DNA of 64,000 nucleotides, from positions 558,001 to 622,000 of the forward strand of contig OX596344.1 in NCBI GenBank assembly GCA_951394405.1, given 5' to 3'. The translations under genes were made by a program, and so were the position numbers. Shown here piece after piece: positions 44,245-55,283 of the stretch (within the stretch, counting starts at the first letter, position 1; every line of letters starts with the position of its first letter). This stretch comes from Coprinellus micaceus. Lineage: Eukaryota; Basidiomycota; Agaricomycetes; Agaricales; Psathyrellaceae. Below the pieces are notes generated by a model. The model had not been told where the DNA came from. It did no database searches and saw only the letters and a list, made by a program, of their open reading frames with translations.

Positions 44245-44296
44245 GCGGTGGTTTTGCGAAAGTGGGTCTATCGTTTCGCAAGTAGCCGTAAACCGC
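44245..44296. promoter_or_regulatory. imperfect inverted repeat upstream of the TPR-CHAT gene
   Basis: The inner arms TTGCGAAA (44254-44261) and TTTCGCAA (44274-44281) are perfect, and the outer arms GCGGT/ACCGC extend them. It lies about 350 bp before the tentative start codon. A binding site is possible but unproven. Confidence 0.35.
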
Positions 44297-44643
44297 GCCC
44301 ATTTTAACTTAATTTCTAACCTTTAACCCGAGGGAACGGCTCGCACCGCTTTCCTGGGCCCCTTCATCTATAATACCCTCTCGTTTCCCTCGCCATCGCT
44401 GGCTGCACTTTACCCGGGAACTTATCGCGCACTGCAACAGATGAAATCATGAGCCAAGAAAGGTATATTCAGGTGGTCTACCCTACGCTAGTAGCTGAAC
44501 GTGCCAATAGTAGCTCTCTCAATGCGAGGAACGTAGGCGACCAGGGGTGAGTTACGTGGAAATTGAACGCAACACGATGATAGCTATAGCGCAGGTCTTC
44601 AAGGCGCTTCTATTTGACAGGTATGTGCACTATTTCGTCGATG

Positions 44644-47600
44644 CCTATCCCACTTTCAGCCAATAACACATGGTCAGATATCGTGATCAAACACAGCGAA
44701 AATCTCGACGACTTGGGAGGGTCGTTGAGCTTGACGGAGCTCTGGATATTTGGTATTCCAGGCTCAGAGGAAGGGGAATGTTTTGTCCTTGCGAAGACCT
44801 CTCCGAGGCGTTGGGAAATGAGGGATTGCGTCGAGATGTGAGTTCTTGTCCGCTTCTGATCAGCCTCATCTGATCGCTAAATGCGAGTTAAGCCATGCTG
44901 GGGTGGAGGGGATTGACTGTGTTGTCAAGTGCGATGAGGGAGAGGACTTTGCCTTCGTACACCTGGACTGCACCGGGTTTACATCCGAAGATGTCCAACA
45001 AGATCATGGTAGGCCCAATGGCACCATGAGGATGACGAACTGCGTAGCATTGACGACGATTTACAGGACACATGAGGAACATGGAAGTGGGCGATGGGCG
45101 GACGCAATTGACAGTATCATGGCGAGTCGCGATATCATCATGGGATGTCCTACGAGCACAGGGTGAGCGATTTGCTTGGGTGGATGATGCAGGCATTCAC
45201 AGATTGTATTCACGCAGAAATCGCCGCTTTGAATGACAGCGGAGCAGAATTGTTACGCCGATTTCTAACAACGGGAGATCTGTGCGACATCAATGCAGCG
45301 ATTGAAGCGCTACGGAATGCTGCTGTGCTGACTCATGAAGGACACGCACTCCTGCCGATAGTACTCACAAACCTCACAACAGCGTTTAAGAGCCGCTTTG
45401 GCCGAACTGGTGATGTGTCGGACATCGCCAAAGCCATCGCGGCGCAGCGGAGAGCGGTGCGGTTCACTGCAGCGGACCATGCAGACCTACCAAAAATGCT
45501 CATCAACCTGGGAGACTCATTGACAAGTCGCTTCAAGCGTGCTGGTGATATTTCGGACATTGATGACGCCATCTCAGCACAACAGCGGGCGGTGGAACTC
45601 ACCCCTAACGATCATAGAGACTTGCCTGCTCGCCTCAACAACCTTGGGAACTCATTCAACCGTCGCTTCGGGCACACTGGTCACCTTGAGGACATCTCTG
45701 GAGCGATCAGGGTACAACAAACGGCAGTGCATCTTGTTGAAGAGGATTTTTGGTTTCTACCAGACATGCTCTACAACCTAGGGAACTCGTTCAAACGTCG
45801 TTTCGATCTCACTGGCGATTCATCGGACATCACTGAAGCCATCTTGGCACACCAAAGGTCGGTGCACCTCACTCCTGAAGGTGACACAGGCCTGCCAATT
45901 CGGCTCCTTACCCTTGGATCCTTCTTCAAGCTTCGCTTCGGAAGCACGAACAATCCTTCGGACCTCACAGAAGCGATCTCAGCGGAGCACAAAGCAGTGC
46001 AGGTCGCTCCTGAGAGTCATGCATACCTCCCCGGAATGCTCAACAATCTTGGAACCTCGTACAACTCTCGCTTTCAACTCGATCATAATCCTTCGGACAA
46101 CACCAAGGCTATCGCATCACTGCAGAAAGCGATGCTCCTCACTCCTGATGGACCTGCAGACCCCTCATTGATGGCAATGATACTAGAGAACCTGGGTATG
46201 TCATTCCAGGACCGATTCGAATGCAGCAGTAGTCTTTCCGACATCACCGAAGCGATCGGGCTGCGACAGAGAGCGGTGCAGCTCGCTCCCAAAGGACATG
46301 CCGACCTGCCAGAAATTCTCAGCAGACTCGGGGAATCGCTCATGTGTCGCTTTGAACGCAATGGAAGCCAGATGGACATCGACGCAGCAGTCTCGGCACA
46401 GCAGAGAGCGATGGAGCTCGCTCCTCACGGTTGTGGACACATGGCTTCTCTGCTCAGCCGCCTTGGAAACTCCCTCATGCGCCGATTTGAGCACACTGGA
46501 GAACCCGCGGATATCTCCGAAGCAGTCAAAACGATGCAGAGAGCGGTGCAGCTCATTCCTGATGATAACCCGAAATTGCCTGGTCAGCTGACCAACCTGG
46601 GGAGTGCATTCACGCGTCGCTTCGAGCTCAATTGTGATCTTACGGATATTGCTGAAGCGATCATAGCTCACGAGAGAGCAGTGCAGCTCACTGCCAAGGG
46701 ACATCCACACCTCCTAACAATGCTCAGTAACCTTGGAGTATCGTACCGGACTCGCTTCGACATCACTCATGACCTTTCTGACGTCGCCGAGGCAATCGCG
46801 GCACTGCGAAAAGCGGTGCACTCCACTCCCAAGGAAGATTCTGAGCTGCCTGTTCGGCTCCACAACCTCGGAACGTCATTCAAGCGTCGCTTCGACCACT
46901 TTCACGACCCTTCGGACCTCACCGAAGCGATCTCAGCACTGGGGAGAGCGGCGGAGCTCACTCCCGAGGGCCATCCACGCCTCCCTGGTATGCTGAACAC
47001 CCTTGGTAACTCGTTCAACCGCTGCTTTGCGCACACTCGCGATCCTTCGGACATTGCCAAAGCTATTTCGGGACAACAGAGAGCAGTGCAACTCACTCCT
47101 GCGGGTCACCCAGATCTGCCGGGTAGGCTCTGCAACCTCGGTCACTCCCTATTTCTCTTGTCATCCTCGACTGGGAGTCAGGATGACATGACTGAATGCA
47201 TTTCGAAGTACAAGTCTGCAGCAGCTTGCAGCTATGGCCCTCCGAGGGAGAGACTGCGTGCGGCGCTATGTTGGGCCGACTTGTTAAAGCAACATGATCC
47301 CCAGTCATCCGACATCCTGCTCGCTTTCGATACCGCCTTAGGCCTGGTCACCTTGGTAGGAGGCCTCGAACGAACCGTGCAAGGTCGTTACACCGAAATC
47401 CAAGGTGCTTCTGGGGTAGCTCTTGAGGCTGCTGCTGCGGCCTGCTCGCTTGATCGAGCAGATAAAGCCCTCGAATGGCTTGAACAAGGCCGTTGCCTCG
47501 TCTGGAATCAACTGAACAGTTTGCGAACACCGCTTGACGACCTAGGGAGCCACTACCCCGAACTGGCACAGCGCGTGCTGAATGTATCAAAACGACTCGA

Positions 47601-49013
47601 GAATGTCGGGTCATCACGGGGGCAATCACATATTAACATGTCCCTACCGGAGAAGATCACACTCGAGGAGGAGGCCAGTGCCCATTTGAGCCTTGCTAAA
47701 CAGTGGGACAACCTCCTCAGGGAGGTGAGGTCAAAGCGTGGGTTTGAGACCTTCCTGCGGCCCTCGCCATGCTCTGCCCTTTTGCAATGCCTCCCTGACT
47801 CTGGGCCTGTCGTCGTCATCAATGTCGATACCAAACGGTGTGATGCGATTGCGCTCTTGCGTGGACTAGATGAACCTCTCCACATTCCTCTACCCGAGTT
47901 CTCATTGGATAAAGCGAACCGTTATCGGCGATATTTGCGCATCGCGTTGGAATCTAAAGGGCTCCGCATGCGGGAAGATGCCACACTGGGGGGTGCGGCT
48001 CTAGAGAGAGCGCTGAGGCCGTGCAAGCAGAAGGGATTGCACAATCCAGAGGGAGGTGCGGTACGTGATGTCCTGCGATGTCTGTGGAACGAGGTTGTCA
48101 AGCCAATACTTGATACACTAGGGATCTCGGTAAGCACGTCTTATCTAGTATTGGTTTCAAACATTGACTAGTACGACAGAAACTGGATCATGCAGTCGTA
48201 ACCATGCCACCCAGGATCTGGTGGTGCCCCACAGGTGTCCTGTCCTTCCTTCCGATTCACGCAGCAGGCATATACCAGGGCGGCTACTCAGAGGGGACTT
48301 TGGACTATGCGGTTTCATCGTACACTCCGACCGTCCACGCTCTAATCAGCCGCGTCATTAATGATCATCCGATCGATGAAGACGTGCGTGGATTGTTCCT
48401 AACAAGCCAGCCCACTGCAATCGTTAATTCCCCAATCCATGGAACTACGGCCGAGGTTCTCTCCATCTATGCTAAGGCCAAGGAGCACGGTGTGAGAGCT
48501 CTCAAGCAGGAAGGGGACGACTTGGACATCGACAGGTGCCTCAAGTACATGGACGAGTACAGCAGCATTCACCTGGCATGCCATGCATCCCAGAATGCGG
48601 CGCAGCCACTTCTAAGTCGATTCCGATTCCACAGAGGCTCTCTGGACCTCGCCACACTTCTCCAGAGAAATCTCGCAAACGCCGATCTCGCTTTCTTGTC
48701 AGCATGCCAGACAAGTACAGGCAATGAGATGCTCTCTGACGAAGCTGTCCATCTTGCAGCTGGGATGCTCGCTGCGGGTTATCGCCGAGTAGTGGCCACC
48801 ATGTGGCCTATTGCTGATCAGCATGCACCGGATGTTGCAAAGGATTTCTACGGGCACCTTTGGAGTTGTAGACAGGACGGTAGCGGTGGTGGGTTTGACG
48901 GGTCTCTTTCAGCGTATGCGATTCATCACGCCATTCAAGAGCTGAGAAAGCGCCTTGACAATTCAGAGGAGTCACTCTTCACTTGGGCTCCGTTCGTGCA
49001 CTTCGGTTATTGA
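44644..49013 (+). CDS. TPR-CHAT protein (about 1388 aa), caspase-like protease domain
   Basis: Exons 44644-44837, 44893-45008, 45067-45162, 45203-48129 and 48180-49013 join in frame. The 5' end is uncertain: an upstream ATG at 44449 could open an earlier exon. Residues from about 146 to 800 hold fourteen to fifteen repeats of 45 residues with the pattern LxNLGxSFxxRF...SDIxxAIxxQxRAVxLTP. This is the degenerate TPR array typical of basidiomycete TPR-CHAT proteins and usually a protein-binding scaffold. A helical linker follows, then a CHAT domain with His near 1246 (IHLACHA) and Cys near 1287 (LSACQTSTG), the dyad of clan CD peptidases. CHAT proteases act in cell-death and immune pathways in other organisms; the substrate here is unknown. 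The intron at 45163-45202 would be only 40 nt. Confidence 0.88.
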
Positions 49014-50260
49014 TGCTCGCATTTTTCACTAGGCTGCACTGTTCATAATGTTTTGTCTCGTTCTATCTTTTGGTCGTTAATGTCCCTTCTTGCTATGCCT
49101 TTCACGTTCTCATTTTGATGTTACACATATTCCCTGAACCTCGGAGTCGTCGTAGCATGCTTGGCTGTCCTACCTATGCTTTACTCGTTCTGTCATCTCG
49201 TTTTATTATGTGCGTCATCGATCTTTAGCTCTCGGTTTCCTTTTTCAATGATAACAGACGTATTATACTGGACCTTTTCTACAATAGAATACGGTGAGCG
49301 TAGGGGAGGCCACAGAACGTCAGTCAGGTACGGCGAGAGCGTGTATTGACCGAGGATGGACGGCGCTCAAGGCGATAGTAGCAGATGTTTGGTGGTGGTC
49401 GCTCAAATCTCCGATGGGTGCTTCCAGGGCTTAAAACCGGTAACAGCCGTCTGTGCTACGTATCTCATTTATCATTGGTCCACAAGGCCAAGGAGCATAT
49501 TCACCGCCCAGATACTTCAACACCATTAAGTGCGCCTTGTGGATTTCCTCAGATATCGCTCGGGAGGTTCACGTCAGCGGCTTCCTGCGACAATGCATGC
49601 ATCTCGACAAGCTCCACCGACCCTGCTGAGCTCTGGGGGCAGAGGCATAGCCCTCCATTCGGGCTTCTCCTTTGCATGGTTGGAGGAGGACGCTGTGCAG
49701 GATCACGTGCGGACCCTCGCTTTCGTGTCCCACGACTCGAGGTCTTGACTGGGCTGATGAGGATATGTAGGATGCGGAGGGGGCAAGGTGGTCCCTTGGC
49801 GTAGGTCCCAGGGGTTGCTGAGGGCGTGAGGGCGCGGGGTACGTAGATGAGGGTGGCCTTTCGTCGTCCTTGGATGCTGTAACGCGATGAGCTTCGAACT
49901 GGGAATTGACAGGCAAAGGGCGTACCGGTTCTTGGACTAGCTGTGCAGAGGAGGCGCGGGGGTTGGCGGGGATGTCAAGCCAGTAGAGGTCCGTCGTTTC
50001 GTCGGTTTTCCCGCCAGTACGGTTGTTTTGTCGTATTTATCGTCGGATGGCGTTTAGGGGAACGGGTGAAGGGCAACACATCGTTGCCTTCAAAGGCTTT
50101 GAGTTGTTGGCCCCGAGAATGAGGTGTACCATCGCGACCGTCCGTATTGGCGACGGAACGAGAGCGAGAGAGGGTTTGCGCTGGGAATCGGAGCACCGTC
50201 GGGGCTCGAGTATGACGGGATAGTAGAATAGGCTGAGAGGCGGAGCAGGGAAGCGTGAAT
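49014..50260. other. intergenic, no gene recognised
   Basis: No supported frame. From about 50070 (caacacatcgttgcc ttcaaagg) the sequence begins to resemble the upstream parts of the coiled-coil-family units. Confidence 0.4.
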
Positions 50261-50279
50261 TCGAGCGTTGCAGGGGGAG

Positions 50280-50362
50280 CGTTAAGACGAGAGTCGATGG
50301 TGGTTGTGGTGAGAGCCTAAGCCGGTCAGTCTAAGCGGCCATCAAACCTCTGCTTGCTTCCT
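50280..50362 (+). promoter_or_regulatory. recurrent upstream motif (copy 4)
   Basis: gttaagacgagagtcgatgg leads to gcggccatcaaacctctgc. It is nearly the same as the copy at 50955-51040, only about 680 bp away. No module exon lies between the two, so this one may be an orphan or part of a partial tandem duplication. Confidence 0.5.
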
Positions 50363-50954
50363 TCGTGGTTCTATGAGAGACCGTCGGGTTGATTGCTAGG
50401 GACTCAAGAGGGGGAAAGAGGCGTGTGGTAGAGGTACGTGGATGGATAATGGCTGGTGAGGGAGGCGTTGAAGCCATGAATCACGATAGTTCGTCGTGCT
50501 TCGTGCTTTGAGACGATGAAACGGTGAGCATAGAGCTGGCGATGGGAAGGCAAGCTACATACCACGGGCTTGTATTTCGCACATTCGGGTCTACATCCTA
50601 TCGGAGGCAAGAGAACTAAAAGGGACCTTGAGTGTCCCGAGGTTTATGACGCCGCGTTACCTCGTCGGTATGCCCTCAGCCCCTTAGTACTGTACCTTTG
50701 TGGTGTACATCATTGTACGGCCTATAGCAGACGGAGGAACACATCATCTCCCTCCAGAGTCGTTCCCTCCGGGCAGGAGGGCGAATCCCGAGCGTATCCG
50801 AGGGAGAGCCAGACGTCGGGATTTCGATTGGTCTTCATGGTGTGTTACAGCAGTTTTCAAAACGATGCGGAATCCTCGTTTTCGATCACGAGTGGATAAT
50901 ATAGCTGGGCAAGCGACGAGGGGCCACAGGGTTGTGTTCGAGTCGAAGAGAATG

Positions 50955-51040
50955 CGTTGAGACGAGAGTCGAGATGGTAGTTGTGGTGAGAGCCTAAGCC
51001 GGTCGGTCAAAGCGGCCATCAAACCTCTTCTTGGTTCCTC
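50955..51040 (+). promoter_or_regulatory. recurrent upstream motif (copy 5)
   Basis: gttgagacgagagtcgagat, then agcggccatcaaacctcttc. The DSLAAEL exon of module 3 follows at about 250 bp, the shortest spacing seen. Confidence 0.5.
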
Positions 51041-51164
51041 CCTTCATCATCGCCTACAGCTTCTCATCTTCACCTGATAATCGCAAGCTCTGTTCTCGAA
51101 GCCGACTGAGAGAATTCTCGTGTCCCCACAGCCTTGGGCAGATACCCTCCACACGCGAACAACG

Positions 51165-52150
51165 CAAACGCTGACCCGTCCTCGTTCAAGACCTCCATCA
51201 ACCCGTCCCGCCAACCCAGGCTCGATCAAGGCGCGGCTTCGTCTGCGGTGGGGATGGATTCGCTAGCTGCCGAGCTGGGGCAAGGTACGTTCCTTCCTCG
51301 TTCGGGCCAGGTACCAGGCTGACGAAATCACCTTTCTTCTCCCTCTCTTCAGCCTCTCCCTCTCTTCAACCTCTCCCGCTGCTCCAGCCCTGGGATGCTT
51401 ATTGCGTGCACCCACTGCTTTCTTCGGTGGGATTTGATCCCCATATCTTGCCTTCATTGCCGTGCCCAACCTCGACTATGACCACAATCCCGCAGCGCCA
51501 TCCAAACCCAAGTCACGCGGAATATCCTGCTTGCCATTTCCTAATTCGACGCGACCAACCTCGTACGCGGCTCGACTACGGCTCGGCTGCATGGCTGTCC
51601 ATTGAACGTGCCCTTGCATGGCGCTCGACTACGCGATCATCCTCCGCATCCACCACCTCCTTCTCGAATCTCTCCCTTGCCGTCCACCGGGTCCCCTTCC
51701 TCGACTCCAACCTCCACATCGACCCCTAGCCTCTCGACGCCTGACCTCCAGATCCTTAACTATCCACCGCGAAACGTCGATCCCGACAACGCCTCCAAAC
51801 GGTCATCTCCCTCGTACGTCCCCTCTCTCTCTCCTCACACCATTCATTTTGTTGAAATGATATCTACCTAGGAACGCCAACTCCTCACCGCCCAAACCTC
51901 CTTAACCGAGGCCCAACCAAACTCCGAGAGAAGGAGCTACAGGGGGAGAGGTTAGGGAGGGATAGGCAGTACTTCTGCGAGCTGGAGAAGGAAGAGAGGG
52001 AGGAGAAGGAGAAGGGGGAGGCTGAGGAAGGGTGGGTACGTTTATGTCTTGTTTCGTTCGAGAAATTTCGGTTCGAGTCGCCTTCGTCCGTTCCCTCTGC
52101 CCCCTTCGTCGTGCATGTCCTTCATATACCCTTATCGTCTCCGTCCCTAC
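51165..52150 (+). pseudogene. degenerate coiled-coil-family gene (module 3)
   Basis: This is the best preserved copy. The first exon encodes a Ser-rich lead and MDSLAAELGQ, to a GTACGT donor at 51285. A second exon begins after ctcttcag with PWDAYCVHPL and is open for about 120 codons, with FDPHILPSLP and TMTTIPQRHPNP. An intron with GTACGT..CTAG follows. The charged exon at 51872-52035 encodes EKELQGERLGRDRQYFC and an EEKEKGEAEEG tail. Within that exon RQLLTAQTSLTE and the rest are one frame apart, as in module 2, so both descend from a damaged copy or the exon has a different boundary. The charged exon likely forms a coiled coil. Function unknown. Confidence 0.45.
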
Positions 52151-52199
52151 CATGCCCTGCCCAAATGCGAGCGTAGTTAGGACAAAAGGTGGCAGAGCC

Positions 52200-54920
52200 T
52201 CCTCCGCACAGTCTGAGCTCGCCAATTGGCTCCCCCACTCCCCGGAGTACGCAACCTACTGTATCTGGGTGGGGGAGAGGCCAACGAAGTATGGGCAGTC
52301 GTCTTGAACGAGGAGAGGACCATCTGGGACATGTCGCGTTGCTTCGTCGGTAGGTCTTCTGAAGGTGTCAGAATAGATGCCTTCCTCCCTGTATTGACGG
52401 ACGGTTGTATATCGTCGGGCGCCTTGCAGAGGGGGGTCGAAGGGCCCGAATCATCTCGAGGTCGTCGGATCGATTGTTGCCCTTGGCACAGAGAGCAAAG
52501 GACGAGCACATCCTGAGGATTTGTCCGGATCGGCGGTGGGATGAGAGGGTTTAGCCCAGGGATTGAAGCTCAAGTGATGGAGGTCATCGCAGTCGTGAAT
52601 TGGTGAATTGAAAAGAGTCGGCCGGAAGGTCAAGCAAGGGAAAGGGAGAGCCAGCCTAGCGTGCATTGGAGTGCCGTACGGATGGAAAGAAAGCAGTTCG
52701 GAGGTGATGATGGTAGCGTGAGTCGAAGGCTGTCGATCGTCTGACGCTCCATCAAACCTCTGCTGCTTTCTCCTCCCATGATCGCTGTTCCGGACGACCA
52801 CGGCTACGACCTCACGCATCTTTGTCCGCCAGCCAACGTCTAGCTACGACAGCACGAAATGCACAGCCCATGCCTCGGCAGGATTGCGAACTGGTAGTGG
52901 CCCTGTCCGCTCTGCCATCGTTTGTGGTTTGACGGACAGCCGAGGCATACGAATGGACGAACGACGACCTCCCTCACCTCAGGTCCTCAGCCCACCACCT
53001 CCAATCGCCAGCAAGCCTCACAGTACAACTGTCCGCGCTCAAACGGTACGCCGGGCGTAAGTGCAATGCAGTTCCTACATCGGAGACGGGTACGTTCGAT
53101 TCTTACTGTGAAAGTAGTATGCGTGGAGGTTGCCCTTGAGCTGACTGGATCTTCTTCGTTCATCACAGCTAGTCCCCCTCCTCTCCATAATGGCACGCGA
53201 CGACCTTCCAAGATATCTCAGCTCAACTTCACGTCCCCAAGAGTCTTCCGCAGGGTACGGTAGACCATGGCCGTCCCACTACCCACGTTCGACGACTCTG
53301 GATCCCTGGCACCTGTGCCATATCAGCGAATGCCATGGACGATAGGGCGGTTAAGAGGAACTCTTGGTGTGCTTAGTTAGAGCCGGAGGTGCGTTTTATT
53401 CTTTCTGAGCGGGTGGTGTGCGAGGATGCCAGGCATAAACTGATTACATTGTTATCATTTCCTTCACCTCCCAGACGTTCCTCGTCGCAATCTATTCATA
53501 CAAGTCGTATCGAATCTATCGACCTTCCGGCTTCGAACGGAAGCTTAGAGACTACGTTTCTCCCCGCCTTCACGGCAATGACCTCAATGTCAACCCGATA
53601 CTTCCAACCTCCAACACTGCAATGCCACTATGTCCAACCCACCATCCGCGGTTACGGAAGTTCGTACTCCAGCGCATCCTCGTCAATTGCTCTGGGAGCG
53701 GGGAACAGTTTCGGGCACTAAGTTTGAGAGGGGTACGTTTCGTTCATCCAGTAGGGATCGAGCTGACTACGTCTTCGTGATCTTCGCAGCTCCGACGTTC
53801 CTCGATACTATCTTCACATACTTATACGGCCTTTTGACATTGAATACACCCTGCTCGGCCGAAGCGCGATTGGGAGATTTTCACATGGTCCTCCCTGCCA
53901 CCACCGCAACAAATACGCGAACACCAGCACGGGTCCTCCCGTCCCCGTACGCACGGGCGGGTTTCTATGCCTCCTCCCCCCTCCTCCAGTCCAGGGGACC
54001 TGGCCCTTTGCTGCCCTACTTCGTTTCTCCGCTTCCTTCAACCGTTCCGTGCTTCGTTTCGTTGCTTTCTTCTGAACCCGTTTTATTGCTTCGTTATATC
54101 GATTTCTTCAGAACCTGTTTAATTGCTTTCTTATTCACCCGCTCCGTCGAGGTACCTGCTGTCGCCCGGGCTTCATCGAACGGGCCTCTTTACTGCTTTG
54201 CCCAGGCACTCTCTCACCCTATACCTATTATTCCATTCTTCGCGTTCGTACCCCCTGGTCCCTCTGTCTTCACGTGTTGAAGGTTGGTGCAAATCGTTTG
54301 CTCGGATGGGCGGATGTCTACGACGGGTTTTCTGCCGCCGTTTAGGTACTCTGTTCGTGCTGCTCTCGCTGCTCAACACTAGAATACAACTTGCAGTGCT
54401 AGCCGTTCGTTTCATCCCTTTTATATATCCCCTTCGCTTCATATCCCATTTCCCGGGGTTTCGTTTGAAGCCATGGGGCATCCTATGACTCGACCTACGA
54501 CTTGTCACCGTTCCGTTATTTGAGTTTACCTATTGTCCACCGTATATGATCACATATTCGCCTCCCTCTTCTCTCCCCACCTTTCAACTTTCTTCCCCAC
54601 TATGCATCCTTTTGCTTTAACACTGCCGCCCCTTCTGCATCCCCTTACATGCTTTCAAACCGGCTCACCAACGCCCCTTCCTCCAGGGGACGCACATTCC
54701 ACCGACTGCAAGACCACCTCGGCAAGTCGCAGGATGCGTCGCCAACCGTCCCTTAGCAGAAGTCCGCGATATGGAGATCGTACAACAAGAACTCAGGCGT
54801 CAGGTTTCCTACCTGAGGGCTCTGTAAAGCTCGAGGTTGAGTGCAGGGAGAATCGCCTGGGAGAACGGCATGAATACATGGAAGTTCTACGGGAGAAAGA
54901 CAGGTTTCTGCGGTTCTGAA
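52200..54920 (+). pseudogene. duplicated module B (uninterrupted relative of module A)
   Basis: It is colinear with 27630-29709 followed by 41877-42640, without the copia insertion. A copy of the recurrent motif lies at 52744-52772 (cgctccatcaaacctctgc). Conserved islands include TVKVVCVEVALELTG, TPAHPRQLLWE and the poly-T-rich gcttcgttatatcgatttctt segment. Near 54780-54900 a charged stretch reads VECRENRLGERHEYMEV. Splice-like sites are kept, but no full frame could be assembled. It could be a decayed member of the same coiled-coil family. Confidence 0.45.
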
Positions 54921-55283
54921 CAAACCGGGGGAGATCTCTAGCTAGGCACGAGAGTCATTTCGAGGGGCGAGAAGGAGGCACTACTAGGTCAAACGATCCC
55001 TGAGGCAGCGCCTTCCTTAAGTCTGATTGTCTCCTCCGCCTTGCACACCCCCAATAATTTTCTCGATCTTCATGAAGACAGCCCCAGGCGCCACCACCCT
55101 GGGTGGATCAGTGTTCCTGGAGACTGCTTGGGAGGACACATCGGATTCCCTTATCTGGCGCTGTGACGCGTTCCCTTGAGGCAGTGCGACTTGGAGTATA
55201 TAGCTGCGCCTATCACATCGCCCTCTCCTTTCACTCTCGCCATCACTCGCCTTCCTCCGGCCCCGGAAGTACTTTACACCTGC
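54921..55283 (+). promoter_or_regulatory. upstream region of the fifth NLR copy with a TATA-like box
   Basis: gtatatag at 55196-55203 lies about 80 bp before the ATG at 55284. A gcgctgtgacgcg segment (about 55159) weakly recalls the GTGAC element of the other NLR copies. No gene is seen in the stretch. Confidence 0.4.

Noticed and set aside
50280..52772. A CRISPR-like or regularly spaced repeat array
   Set aside because: The motif copies at 50.34, 51.02 and 52.75 kb have unequal spacing and sit in front of gene-like modules; this is a eukaryotic duplicated family.
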